From contig CAMWLD010000086.1 in the NCBI GenBank assembly GCA_947175005.1, forward strand, positions 1 through 8,373: 8,373 nt of DNA. The letters are read 5' to 3'. Positions 1-6,194 of this stretch are shown in pieces (within the stretch, counting starts at the first letter, position 1; each line of letters begins with the position of its first letter). The notes under the pieces were generated by a model. The model was not told where the DNA came from and did not search any database. It worked only from the letters and a program-made list of their open reading frames with translations. The translations under genes were made by a program, and so were the position numbers. The DNA comes from an uncultured Ruminococcus sp. (GTDB taxonomy: Bacteria > Bacillota > Clostridia > Oscillospirales > Ruminococcaceae).

Positions 1-44
1 TAACAGCCGCCGCAAATGAAAGCAATTAAGAAGCTCCCCAAAAT

Positions 45-225
45 GCGCCGCCCGACGTTCGGAAAAGGTGTCAAACAAACTAACATCATACAAGCAATGT
101 AACAGTTGCCAACAAACCCACGTCGGGCGGCGGTGCAGCATAGAAATGTGTGACGAACGTCACACGTTTCATGCTGCCGCCCGTAAGGGCGAAGTCGCTA
201 ACAGCTCAAAACAACGTAAAGCGAT
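45..225 (+). ncRNA. Candidate structured RNA or long structured 5' leader (unclassified)
   Basis: The first 285 bases have no convincing protein gene but contain three helices that can coexist. Helix A pairs 46-58 with 120-132 (13 bp, perfect). Helix B is a hairpin at 135-177: 19 base pairs, one bulged A at 142, loop GAAC at 155-158. Helix C pairs 178-182 with 187-191 around a GTAA loop, which belongs to the GNRA tetraloop class. A weaker helix pairs 195-199 with 220-224. Position 147-166 is a T-G pair, which is stable as U-G only if the + strand is transcribed, and the GNRA loop also reads correctly only on the + strand. The single-stranded stretches are A-rich, as in many structured RNAs. 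There is no T-rich tail before the next gene, so it may be a leader of the hydrolase operon or be processed from it. I see none of the hallmarks of tmRNA, RNase P RNA or SRP RNA. The boundaries are approximate and the promoter is not visible. Confidence 0.5.
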
Positions 226-271
226 ACACCAAGCAAGTGATACTAAATTAATCTTCCACATTCAACCAAAC

Positions 272-277
272 AAGGAG
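272..277 (+). promoter_or_regulatory. Ribosome binding site fixing the start of the metallo-hydrolase
   Basis: AAGGAG at 272-277 lies 8 nt before ATG at 286. A GTG at 277 is in frame and would extend the protein by three residues, but it overlaps the Shine-Dalgarno sequence itself, so the ATG at 286 is the better start. Confidence 0.85.
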
Positions 278-285
278 TGTTAACC

Positions 286-915
286 ATGAAAATAATCAAA
301 CTGTCATCACTGGGACTGTTCGGCGTAAACGCATATATTGCCGTTTCCGATAAAGGAAACGGAGTGCTCATCGACGCCCCCGACGGCGCAAATGAGATAA
401 TGCGTAAGCTCGAAACGGAAAATATTAACCTGAAAATGATCCTTCTCACCCACGGCCACTGCGACCATATCGCATCAGCAGCAGAAATTGCACGTAAAAC
501 AGGCGCACAGGTCTATATCCATTCCGCAGACCTTAAAAAGCTAACCAATGACAGACTTAACCTTACGGAATATTTCTCCCTCCCGCCCACCGAACCGATG
601 GAAGCAGCCCAAACCGTAGAGGACGGACAGGTGCTGACCCTCGACGAAATGGACTTTGAGATTCTCCACACCCCCGGGCACACAAGCGGCTCTGTCTGCT
701 ATATCCTGAACGACAATATGTTCTGCGGGGACACCCTCTTCAGCGGCAGTATCGGGCGAACCGATATGCCCGACGGCGACAGCCTTGTCATGAAAGATAC
801 CCTTGATATGCTTCGTGAGTTTGACCCGAAAACCGATTACAGGCTGCTGCCCGGGCACGGCGAAAATTCCACTATAAGCACGGAAAGAAAAAGCAATCCA
901 TTTCTCAGGGGTTAG
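286..915 (+). CDS. MBL-fold metallo-hydrolase, glyoxalase II-like (YcbL-type)
   Basis: This 209-residue cytosolic protein has the complete metal-binding set of the metallo-beta-lactamase fold: H56, H58, D60 and H61 in THGHCDH, H132 in TPGHTSGS, D149 in FCGDTLF and H191 in LPGHG. That is a dinuclear-metal site of the glyoxalase II/YcbL type. The length of about 210 residues matches the short single-domain members, which lack the C-terminal helical domain that full glyoxalase II uses to bind glutathione thioesters. The physiological substrate is therefore uncertain; hydrolysis of a small thioester is a family-level guess. It is the first gene of a + strand operon, preceded by the structured RNA candidate and followed 16 nt later by the nucleotidyltransferase. 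In many clostridia a hydrolase of this type lies directly upstream of hemZ, so the two genes between them here are an unusual insertion. The fold is certain; the substrate is not. Confidence 0.93.
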   Translation: MKIIKLSSLGLFGVNAYIAVSDKGNGVLIDAPDGANEIMRKLETENINLKMILLTHGHCDHIASAAEIARKTGAQVYIHSADLKKLTNDRLNLTEYFSLPPTEPMEAAQTVEDGQVLTLDEMDFEILHTPGHTSGSVCYILNDNMFCGDTLFSGSIGRTDMPDGDSLVMKDTLDMLREFDPKTDYRLLPGHGENSTISTERKSNPFLRG

Positions 916-931
916 AAAAGAAGTTTTTATT

Positions 932-2008
932 ATGATAGATTTAGAAACAAGAAACCAAAAAATAATCAATGCCGTTATAGAAAAGGCAGATAAAGTCTGC
1001 CCCGGAGCGCTGGCTCTTATCGGAGTGGGCGGTTCTTTTGCGCGTGGAGATTTTTACGAAAAATCCGACCTTGATCTGCTTATCGTGATAAATGATGAAA
1101 GAGGTTGGCAGCTGGGCTGCACCTTTATACAGGACGATCTTGACGTGGGGCATGATATTTATTGCACGTCCTGGGAAAGCCTGCAAAAGAATGCCCTGTA
1201 TAATGACCCGAATATTGCCAAGCTTTTGGATTCAAAGATCGTGTATTGCAGCGATGAAAAGTATATGAACAGGCTGGAGGAACTAAAGGAACAAGCCCGC
1301 CAAAAAATATCGCAGCCCCTGTCGTGGGAGGACTATTTCAATGCGGAGAACAGCCTTAAAGAGGCGGAGCATTTCTATTCACAGGCAATGACAGCGGAGC
1401 AACTACCCGACGTTTTCGAGCAGGCAGGGTATGCGATATATCATATGCAAAATGCAGTCGCCCTTTTAAACAAAAAATATTTCCGATACGGTGTAAACCG
1501 CGCCTATGAGGAACTGGAGCAAATGGAAAATAAACCCGAGGGCTTTTGTCAATTGATCGAAAACGTGATCTCGGGAAACTCCCGGGAAGAGGTGCAAACT
1601 GCTTTAACAGCGCTTTTGAGGGAAACCGTGAGCGTGTTCAAAAAGGCAAAGCAGTCTTTATTTGCGGAGAAAAATCCCCCGACAGCGGAAACGCTTCGTG
1701 GAACATACGAGGAAATGTATTCAAACTGGCACAATAAAATGCACACCGCCGCCAAGGAAAACAACAGGCATTTAGCGTTTATGAGCATGACAAGCCTCAG
1801 CGCAATGTTTGCGGAAATAAAAAGTGAAACGGACATCGGAGAATACAGCGTGTTTGAAAATTATCATCCGCATGATCTTGAAAAAACCGCCCAAGCCTTT
1901 GACAGCCTGATAAACGGATATTTAAAGGAATATCAAAAAACAGGTTTACAGGCAGAGCGGTATCGGGATATAGATGAATTTACCGAAAAATATTTAAGGA
2001 GGAAATGA
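932..2008 (+). CDS. Nucleotidyltransferase-domain protein with long helical C-terminal region
   Basis: This 358-residue protein starts with a polymerase-beta type nucleotidyltransferase domain (about residues 5-110). The motif GGSFARGD at 33-40 followed by SDLDLL at 45-50 gives the G-S and D46-x-D48 signature that binds Mg-NTP; a third acidic residue probably comes from the strand at 69-75 (DLDVGHD). Such enzymes move a nucleotide onto a protein, RNA or small-molecule hydroxyl; aminoglycoside adenylyltransferases and MNT antitoxins belong to this superfamily. Residues 130-245 are predicted all-helical and resemble the HEPN/KNTase-C partner helices fused or adjacent to such domains, but I see no RxxxxH ribonuclease motif. 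Residues 255-350 form a further helical segment. It sits 16 nt after the hydrolase and its TGA stop lies 2 nt before the next ATG, so it is co-translated with the DUF7832-like gene. The ribosome binding site is weak (AAAAGAAG, 916-923). The domain call is firm; the substrate is unknown and drug resistance should not be assumed. Confidence 0.85.
   Translation: MIDLETRNQKIINAVIEKADKVCPGALALIGVGGSFARGDFYEKSDLDLLIVINDERGWQLGCTFIQDDLDVGHDIYCTSWESLQKNALYNDPNIAKLLDSKIVYCSDEKYMNRLEELKEQARQKISQPLSWEDYFNAENSLKEAEHFYSQAMTAEQLPDVFEQAGYAIYHMQNAVALLNKKYFRYGVNRAYEELEQMENKPEGFCQLIENVISGNSREEVQTALTALLRETVSVFKKAKQSLFAEKNPPTAETLRGTYEEMYSNWHNKMHTAAKENNRHLAFMSMTSLSAMFAEIKSETDIGEYSVFENYHPHDLEKTAQAFDSLINGYLKEYQKTGLQAERYRDIDEFTEKYLRRK
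1996..2002 (+). promoter_or_regulatory. Ribosome binding site choosing the second of two ATGs
   Basis: A near-perfect AAGGAGG at 1996-2002 lies only 2 nt before the ATG at 2005 but 8 nt before the ATG at 2011. The second ATG is therefore the likely start of the following gene. It lies inside the last codons of the nucleotidyltransferase gene, so translation of the two is probably coupled. Confidence 0.75.
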
Positions 2009-2010
2009 AT

Positions 2011-2574
2011 ATGGCGATAGACCAAGCAGAGTGGCACTATGAAAGTGCAAAGGAGCTGTATCTTAAAACTCACAGCATTACAGGGGAGCTGACGGAAAAG
2101 CAGGAGGAGGAAGTATGGCTTTTTGCCGCCGAGCATATCGGGCTTTTTATGAGGTGGATAATAGAACGCGGTTTTGAGGGGGAAGATTCGGATAAAGAGG
2201 AATGCGAAAAGGTAAGAAGCGGGCAGCTGTCCGGAGCGGAATATTTGCTTAAAAACTGCGACGGCAAGCTTTGGGACGATGATATAAGAGAGGATATACT
2301 GCCGTTTGTGGAAAGCTATTACGGCAATGGAAATGATTATTTAGATGATTACTATGACTGCTGTACAAATGATGACGACAAGCCGCTGTATGGGGTCAAA
2401 TGCAGTGAAGCCGATTATTTGAGGCTTAAAGATAAAATTGACAAGGCTTACGAAAAATTTACATACGAACAGACCGCCGCCCGGGAAGAACCCCAAACAA
2501 CCGTACATAGGTCGCAGCCTGCTGAAAAAACCGGCATATGGGGAAAAATACTTAACAAATTAAAAGGAAAGTAA
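2011..2574 (+). CDS. Small acidic cytosolic protein, DUF7832-like
   Basis: This 187-residue protein has no signal peptide or membrane span. Recognisable blocks are AEWHYESA near the N-terminus, AEHIGLFMRWIIERG in the middle, then SGAEYLLKNCDGKLWDDDI, a SYYGNGNDYLDDYY tyrosine/aspartate-rich segment, and YLRLKDKIDKAYEKF. From memory this order of blocks (W-H, HIG-F--W, NCDGKL, YY, ID--YE) is that of the DUF7832 family, a small uncharacterised protein family; a profile search would settle it. The last 35 or so residues form a polar linker followed by a short basic amphipathic tail (GIWGKILNKLKGK) that looks like an addition to the core. It is transcribed with, and probably translationally coupled to, the nucleotidyltransferase upstream, and hemZ starts 8 nt downstream. 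A functional link with the nucleotidyltransferase is inferred from coupling only. An in-frame ATG six bases upstream (2005) is less likely because of its ribosome binding site spacing. Confidence 0.8.
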   Translation: MAIDQAEWHYESAKELYLKTHSITGELTEKQEEEVWLFAAEHIGLFMRWIIERGFEGEDSDKEECEKVRSGQLSGAEYLLKNCDGKLWDDDIREDILPFVESYYGNGNDYLDDYYDCCTNDDDKPLYGVKCSEADYLRLKDKIDKAYEKFTYEQTAAREEPQTTVHRSQPAEKTGIWGKILNKLKGK

Positions 2575-2582
2575 AAATAATT

Positions 2583-4046
2583 ATGACCGTATATTTTATC
2601 AACAACACCTATAAATACGAAACCGAGGCAGTGCTAAAGCTCTTCTGCCCGCTGGAAAGGTTCACCTTTGTGTATGATGAATCCCCCGAAAAAAGCAGCG
2701 ACATCATCATTATGGAGGTGACAGACAAACTGCGTGCCTACGCAAATATCGGCGGAACAGACTGCGAAATTACCGAGCCTCTCCGTGAAGAAACCGATAA
2801 GGAAAGAGAATTCCGCCTTTGCAGAATGCTTTTCACAGCGCTCACAAAGATCACGGGAATAACCCCCGAATGGGGCTGCCTTACAGGAGTACGCCCCATA
2901 AAGGTCGTCAACGGGCTTATTTCAAAGGGCTGCGATATGGAAAGCGTTTGCACCGAGCTCCAAGAAAAATACCACGCAAACAGGCGCAAAAGCGAGCTTG
3001 CATATCTTACCGCCGTGACCCAGCGCCCCGCCCTCGAAACACTCGAGCCCGAAAGCTATTCCCTTTATATCTCCATTCCCTTCTGCCCCTCCAGGTGCTC
3101 CTATTGCTCCTTTGTCTCCCATTCCATTCAGTCAAAAAGCGCCGCAAGACTTATTCCACAGTATGTGGAAAGCCTATGCAGGGAAATTTCCGAGCTTGGG
3201 GAAATTATGCGGGATAAGAAAATGTTCTGTAAGACCGTCTACATCGGCGGAGGCACACCCACAGCATTTTCAGCGCAAGATCTGAAAAAAATTATGGAAA
3301 CCATATCAAAAAGCATTGACATTTCCAAAATTTGTGAATATAATGTAGAAGCGGGCAGACCCGACACTATCACCGAGGAAAAGCTGCGGGTAATAAAGGG
3401 CTGCGGCGCAACGAGGATTTCAATAAACCCCCAGACCATGAACGACAAAGTGCTAGAAGCGGCAGGGCGGCGGCACACAGCAGCGCAGGTGGTGGAATGC
3501 TTTGAGCTTGCAAGACGGCTGGATTTCGGCAATATCAACATGGACACTATCGCAGGTCTGCCCGAGGACGATCTCGCAAGCTTCAAACATACCATTGACC
3601 GCCTTATATCCCTTGATCCCGAAAGCATAACCGTCCATACCCTTACGGTCAAGCGGTCGGCAGCGCTGTCGGGAGAAGCAGATAAAATGCGCCCGAAATT
3701 TTTCCACAGCGAGGAACTGTCCGACATGGTAAACTTTGCCTTTGACAGACTTACAAAAACAGGCTATTCCCCCTATTACCTCTACAGGCAGAAAAACACC
3801 GTAGGCAACCTGGAAAATGTGGGCTATTCAAAAGCGGGCTATGAGGGACTGTATAACATCTACATAATGGAGGAGGCGCAGAATATCCTTGCCTGCGGAG
3901 CGGGCGGCTCAACAAAGCTTATTGACAAAGCCACAGGAAAAATACAGCGGTTTTTCAATTACAAATACCCCTATGAATACATATCGCGCTATGAGGATAT
4001 GACAAAATACAAAGGGGAAATTGAAAAATTTGCCGAGAGGTTTTAA
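2583..4046 (+). CDS. hemZ: HemZ, coproporphyrinogen dehydrogenase-type radical SAM protein
   Basis: This 487-residue protein has the usual HemZ length and layout: a non-radical-SAM N-terminal region (about 1-155) containing EWGCLTGVRPIK, then a radical SAM core. The [4Fe-4S] cluster is bound by C168, C172 and C175 in the CxxxCxxC motif. The SAM-binding GGGTPT is at 222-227, and HemN-family signatures follow: EAGRPDTIT (256-264), RISINPQTM (278-286) and DTIAGLPEDD (321-330). The C-terminal HemN-like part contains YRQKNTVGNLENVGY (401-415), characteristic of HemZ. HemN-type enzymes oxidatively decarboxylate coproporphyrinogen III without oxygen. HemZ has been assigned the same role, but many anaerobic clostridia that carry it lack a full heme pathway, so its reaction here is uncertain. 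It is the fourth gene of the operon; its start is 8 nt after the preceding stop, with a weak ribosome binding site in that gene's tail (AAAGGAAAG, about 2563-2571). Confidence 0.93.
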   Translation: MTVYFINNTYKYETEAVLKLFCPLERFTFVYDESPEKSSDIIIMEVTDKLRAYANIGGTDCEITEPLREETDKEREFRLCRMLFTALTKITGITPEWGCLTGVRPIKVVNGLISKGCDMESVCTELQEKYHANRRKSELAYLTAVTQRPALETLEPESYSLYISIPFCPSRCSYCSFVSHSIQSKSAARLIPQYVESLCREISELGEIMRDKKMFCKTVYIGGGTPTAFSAQDLKKIMETISKSIDISKICEYNVEAGRPDTITEEKLRVIKGCGATRISINPQTMNDKVLEAAGRRHTAAQVVECFELARRLDFGNINMDTIAGLPEDDLASFKHTIDRLISLDPESITVHTLTVKRSAALSGEADKMRPKFFHSEELSDMVNFAFDRLTKTGYSPYYLYRQKNTVGNLENVGYSKAGYEGLYNIYIMEEAQNILACGAGGSTKLIDKATGKIQRFFNYKYPYEYISRYEDMTKYKGEIEKFAERF

Positions 4047-4117
4047 AGGGATATGCGGAAAATAAACAATATTCACCGCAGCGTTAAGCTTTAACACAAA
4101 TATCGGGAGGTTATTTT

Positions 4118-4468
4118 ATGAAGAATACATTTGACAACATTATCGGCGGAACAAAGGATATAGCGGATAAGGTCGCCCAGAAAGCAGCCTCGGCAGTGAA
4201 CGTGTCAAAATCCTATGTGGACAGAGCGCAGCTGCGGCTGAAAATGAACGCTAAGCTTGAAGAACTCGGACGGCTCTGCTACAATATGCATAAAACGGGA
4301 GCAGACGAATCGGGGAATATGAAAATGGTCATAAAGGAGCTTAAAGTCCTCGACGCCCAGCTTGAAATGGCGGAGGAAGCCTCGGGCAAGCCGAAAATAT
4401 GCGCATTCTGCGGCGGCAAGAACAACGCGGATAATATCTACTGCGCCAGGTGCGGAGAGCGGCTTTAA
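4118..4468 (+). CDS. Small helical protein with C-terminal zinc ribbon
   Basis: The 116-residue product is predicted helical over residues 1-90, with a lysine/alanine-rich amphipathic N-terminal half and a likely coiled-coil segment around 35-88 (AQLRLKMNAKLEELGRL and IKELKVLDAQLEMAEE). It ends in a short zinc ribbon: C95 and C98 (CAFC), then C109 and C112 (CARCG). Short zinc ribbons with a helical rod are common in Firmicutes and usually serve as protein-interaction modules; no enzymatic motif is present. The ribosome binding site is good (GGGAGG at 4104-4109, 8 nt before ATG). The gene follows hemZ by 71 bp on the same strand and is the last gene before a terminator. The gap holds only weak inverted repeats and no clear promoter, so read-through from the operon is likely. 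Its function is unknown. Confidence 0.85.
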   Translation: MKNTFDNIIGGTKDIADKVAQKAASAVNVSKSYVDRAQLRLKMNAKLEELGRLCYNMHKTGADESGNMKMVIKELKVLDAQLEMAEEASGKPKICAFCGGKNNADNIYCARCGERL

Positions 4469-4485
4469 CAGTATAATAAGAGTAA

Positions 4486-4527
4486 AAATATTCCCATGCC
4501 GAGTGCGTGGGAATATTTATTTAATGT
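4486..4527. terminator. Bidirectional hairpin terminator between convergent genes
   Basis: Bases 4486-4499 pair with 4505-4518 in a 14-bp stem (one G-T pair at 4497/4507) closed by a 5-nt loop. On the + strand the stem is followed by a T-rich run (4516-4527). On the - strand the 3' arm ends in a T-run that continues with TTACTCTTATT. It lies between the zinc-ribbon gene and the convergent lysozyme gene and can serve both. Confidence 0.85.
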
Positions 4528-5502
4528 TTACTTTTCTATGTAAATATTAAGGTCCACCAGCCCCTCTATCCCGTCAACCACTCCCGAGCAGGAGTATTGC
4601 CACATATCGTAATCATAAATAAACTGAGTTTTCTCCGCATATTCCGCAAGCCATAGAGGATAGGGCAGTCCGCCCATATCATAGCGGAAAAGCGCAGTGC
4701 TCACAGTGGCGTAGTACATAGGGGAGTAACCCGCCTCGGCTATCCTGTCGCAGAAAGCCTTGCAGCATTCTGTCTGAATATCCCCCGTCATGCCGTCAGT
4801 GCGGGCAGGGTCCTCATCTGTGACAAATTCCCAGTCAAAAACCACAGGCATCGTTACGGGAATACCCGCCTCGGCAAGCATAGCAATAACATATTCCGCC
4901 TCTTCTGCCGCCTCTTCGGGCGTTATCGCCTGGGAATAAAAGTATACCCCCACGTCCAACCCCGCCGCCGCAGCCCCCTCAATGTTGCGGCGGAAATATC
5001 TGTCCTCGCATATCTGTCCCGTTTCATACCCCCTGTATCCCAAACGGATAACAGCAAATTCCACATCATCCGCAGCCGCCCTCTCCCAGTCAATGTCGCA
5101 TTGATAGGAAGAAACATCAATCCCGAAACGGCTTCGCTTCACACCGTTTTCGCCGTACAGCGCCTTGCGTTTTTTATCAAGAGTGGACAGGCTCTCCATA
5201 TCATAATCATTGAGCACAGCCCCCTCCACAGGAGGAAACTCTATCAGATCAATGCCGTTATCGTAAATATAAACAGTCTCCACAGCAGGGCAAACGTGCT
5301 CGGTGACAGCAGTTGTTTCCGATACCTCCGGCATTATAACAGCAGGCTGTGTTTCCTCGGAAACATTTTCCACCGCACTTTTCTGCCCCACATTTTTTTT
5401 AAGCTCAATATTTTCCGCCGTCATTATCACAAACGCCGCCCCCAGTGCCAGACTCAGAGCGGATAAAATTATGCATACTTTTTTCAAAGGATCATTTTTC
5501 AT
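4528..5502 (-). CDS. Membrane-anchored GH25 family lysozyme (N-acetylmuramidase)
   Basis: This 324-residue protein has a short basic N-terminus, one hydrophobic span (about residues 9-27) without a clear signal-peptidase site, a linker of about 95 residues, and a glycoside hydrolase family 25 domain from about residue 126 to the end. The domain opens with RFGIDVSSYQCDIDWE, continues with FAVIRLGYRGYE and VGVYFYS, and contains VFDWEF. D129, D223, E225 and D317 occupy the four acidic positions that line the active site of GH25 muramidases such as cellosyl, so it should be catalytically competent. GH25 enzymes cleave the beta-1,4 bond between N-acetylmuramic acid and N-acetylglucosamine in peptidoglycan. 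No separate wall-binding repeats are present, and the protein probably acts at the outer membrane face as a signal-anchored enzyme. It is the last gene of the - strand cluster, 54 bp after the pentapeptide gene, with a GAAAGGG-type ribosome binding site about 11 nt upstream. Confidence 0.92.
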   Translation of the reverse strand: MKNDPLKKVCIILSALSLALGAAFVIMTAENIELKKNVGQKSAVENVSEETQPAVIMPEVSETTAVTEHVCPAVETVYIYDNGIDLIEFPPVEGAVLNDYDMESLSTLDKKRKALYGENGVKRSRFGIDVSSYQCDIDWERAAADDVEFAVIRLGYRGYETGQICEDRYFRRNIEGAAAAGLDVGVYFYSQAITPEEAAEEAEYVIAMLAEAGIPVTMPVVFDWEFVTDEDPARTDGMTGDIQTECCKAFCDRIAEAGYSPMYYATVSTALFRYDMGGLPYPLWLAEYAEKTQFIYDYDMWQYSCSGVVDGIEGLVDLNIYIEK

Positions 5503-5556
5503 AAAACACTTTGCCCTTTCAGATGATAGAAGTCAGATGTAAGAGACCGGAGCGAA

Positions 5557-6141
5557 CTACTCGATTTTAATCCCTATCCCGTCCAGCAGCGCCATAACAT
5601 CGGGATAAGAAAAACGAGCATTTTTAAGCTTTGAAGTAAGTATATCTATCCGATAGCCCTTTGCGTCCCTTAAATCTGCCTTTGTCAGATCGCAGCGGAA
5701 AAACTCCGTGCCCTCAAGATCGCACCCCTTAAAGCAGCTGCCGCTCAAAGCGCACTCGGTAAACTCCGACCTTACAATGTCATTCCCCGTAAAATCGAAC
5801 TTGTTCAAGGGAATCTTGTAAAAAGTATTGTATCTCATCTTGCAGTCTTTCAGCCTTTCTATAGGACACGCCAAAGGCACCTCGGGCAGCAGCGTCCGCC
5901 AGTTCACACCGTTTACAGTGCACTTTTCAAATACCCCGAAGCTTACCGAAGTGTCACTGCTTTTTATCTCCGAAAAGCTGCAATTTACAAATGTGCATTC
6001 ATTGAATACACAACCGTTTAAAGTGCATTCCGTAAGGCTGCACCCCGTAAAGGTGCATTCTGTAAATTCGCAGTCCTCAATAATTTCATATTCAAGAACA
6101 ATATTTTCAAAGCTTTCGTTTTCACTGTACTTGTTTTTCAT
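5557..6141 (-). CDS. Cysteine-rich pentapeptide-repeat protein
   Basis: This 194-residue soluble protein is built of pentapeptide repeats of the (C/A/S)-x-(F/L)-x-x kind, which fold as a right-handed quadrilateral beta-helix. Two repeat blocks are visible, about residues 14-58 and 114-160, separated by a non-repeat segment (about 76-112, including WRTLLPEVP and ACPIERLKD). The C-terminal end (GYRID, LKNARFSYPDVMALLDGIGIKIE) resembles the dimerisation tail of Qnr/MfpA-like proteins. In the first block C24, C29, C34, C39, C44, C49 and C54 fall exactly every five residues. Some family members mimic DNA and protect DNA gyrase from quinolones or toxins, but most have no known role and this one has no diagnostic loop that I can identify. 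It lies between the CPBP protease and lysozyme genes, 53 bp after the former. The ribosome binding site is GGGAG about 11 nt upstream of the ATG. The fold is certain; the function is unknown. Confidence 0.9.
   Translation of the reverse strand: MKNKYSENESFENIVLEYEIIEDCEFTECTFTGCSLTECTLNGCVFNECTFVNCSFSEIKSSDTSVSFGVFEKCTVNGVNWRTLLPEVPLACPIERLKDCKMRYNTFYKIPLNKFDFTGNDIVRSEFTECALSGSCFKGCDLEGTEFFRCDLTKADLRDAKGYRIDILTSKLKNARFSYPDVMALLDGIGIKIE
5968..6057 (-). repeat. Three 30-bp tandem units inside the pentapeptide gene
   Basis: Residues 29-58 of the pentapeptide protein are three 10-residue units (CTFTGCSLTE, CTLNGCVFNE, CTFVNCSFSE). At the DNA level the + strand word TGCATTC recurs at 5994, 6024 and 6054, an exact 30-bp period. 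This suggests growth of the beta-helix by tandem duplication of two-pentapeptide units. Confidence 0.8.
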
Positions 6142-6194
6142 ATTTCATAAACTCCCATTTTGATGTTTTGCACTTTTCGATCATTGACCCAAAG

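Noticed and set aside
1..204. TAACAG occurring at 1, 100 and 199 with an exact 99-bp spacing
   Set aside because: Only six bases are shared and the flanks do not match, so this is most likely coincidence rather than a repeat array.
68..283. Possible 71-residue protein starting at GTG 68
   Set aside because: The start has no properly spaced ribosome binding site, the product has no recognisable features, and the region is better explained by the nested inverted repeats of an RNA.
932..2008. Aminoglycoside resistance gene or HEPN-MNT toxin-antitoxin fusion
   Set aside because: Only the generic nucleotidyltransferase motif is present. No specific aminoglycoside-enzyme signature or HEPN RxxxxH nuclease motif is visible, so neither name is justified.
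4053..4094. Weak inverted repeats between hemZ and the zinc-ribbon gene (TGCGG/CCGCA and GTTAAGCTTTAAC)
   Set aside because: Arms are only 5 bp and no T-run follows, so they are not supported as a terminator.
4472..4477. Perfect TATAAT after the zinc-ribbon gene on the + strand
   Set aside because: No -35 element lies 16-18 bp upstream, no gene follows on the + strand, and a terminator hairpin begins 9 bp later.
5519..5539. TCAGATG direct repeat (14-bp period) between the pentapeptide and lysozyme genes
   Set aside because: The repeat is short, not next to a recognisable promoter, and could easily occur by chance.
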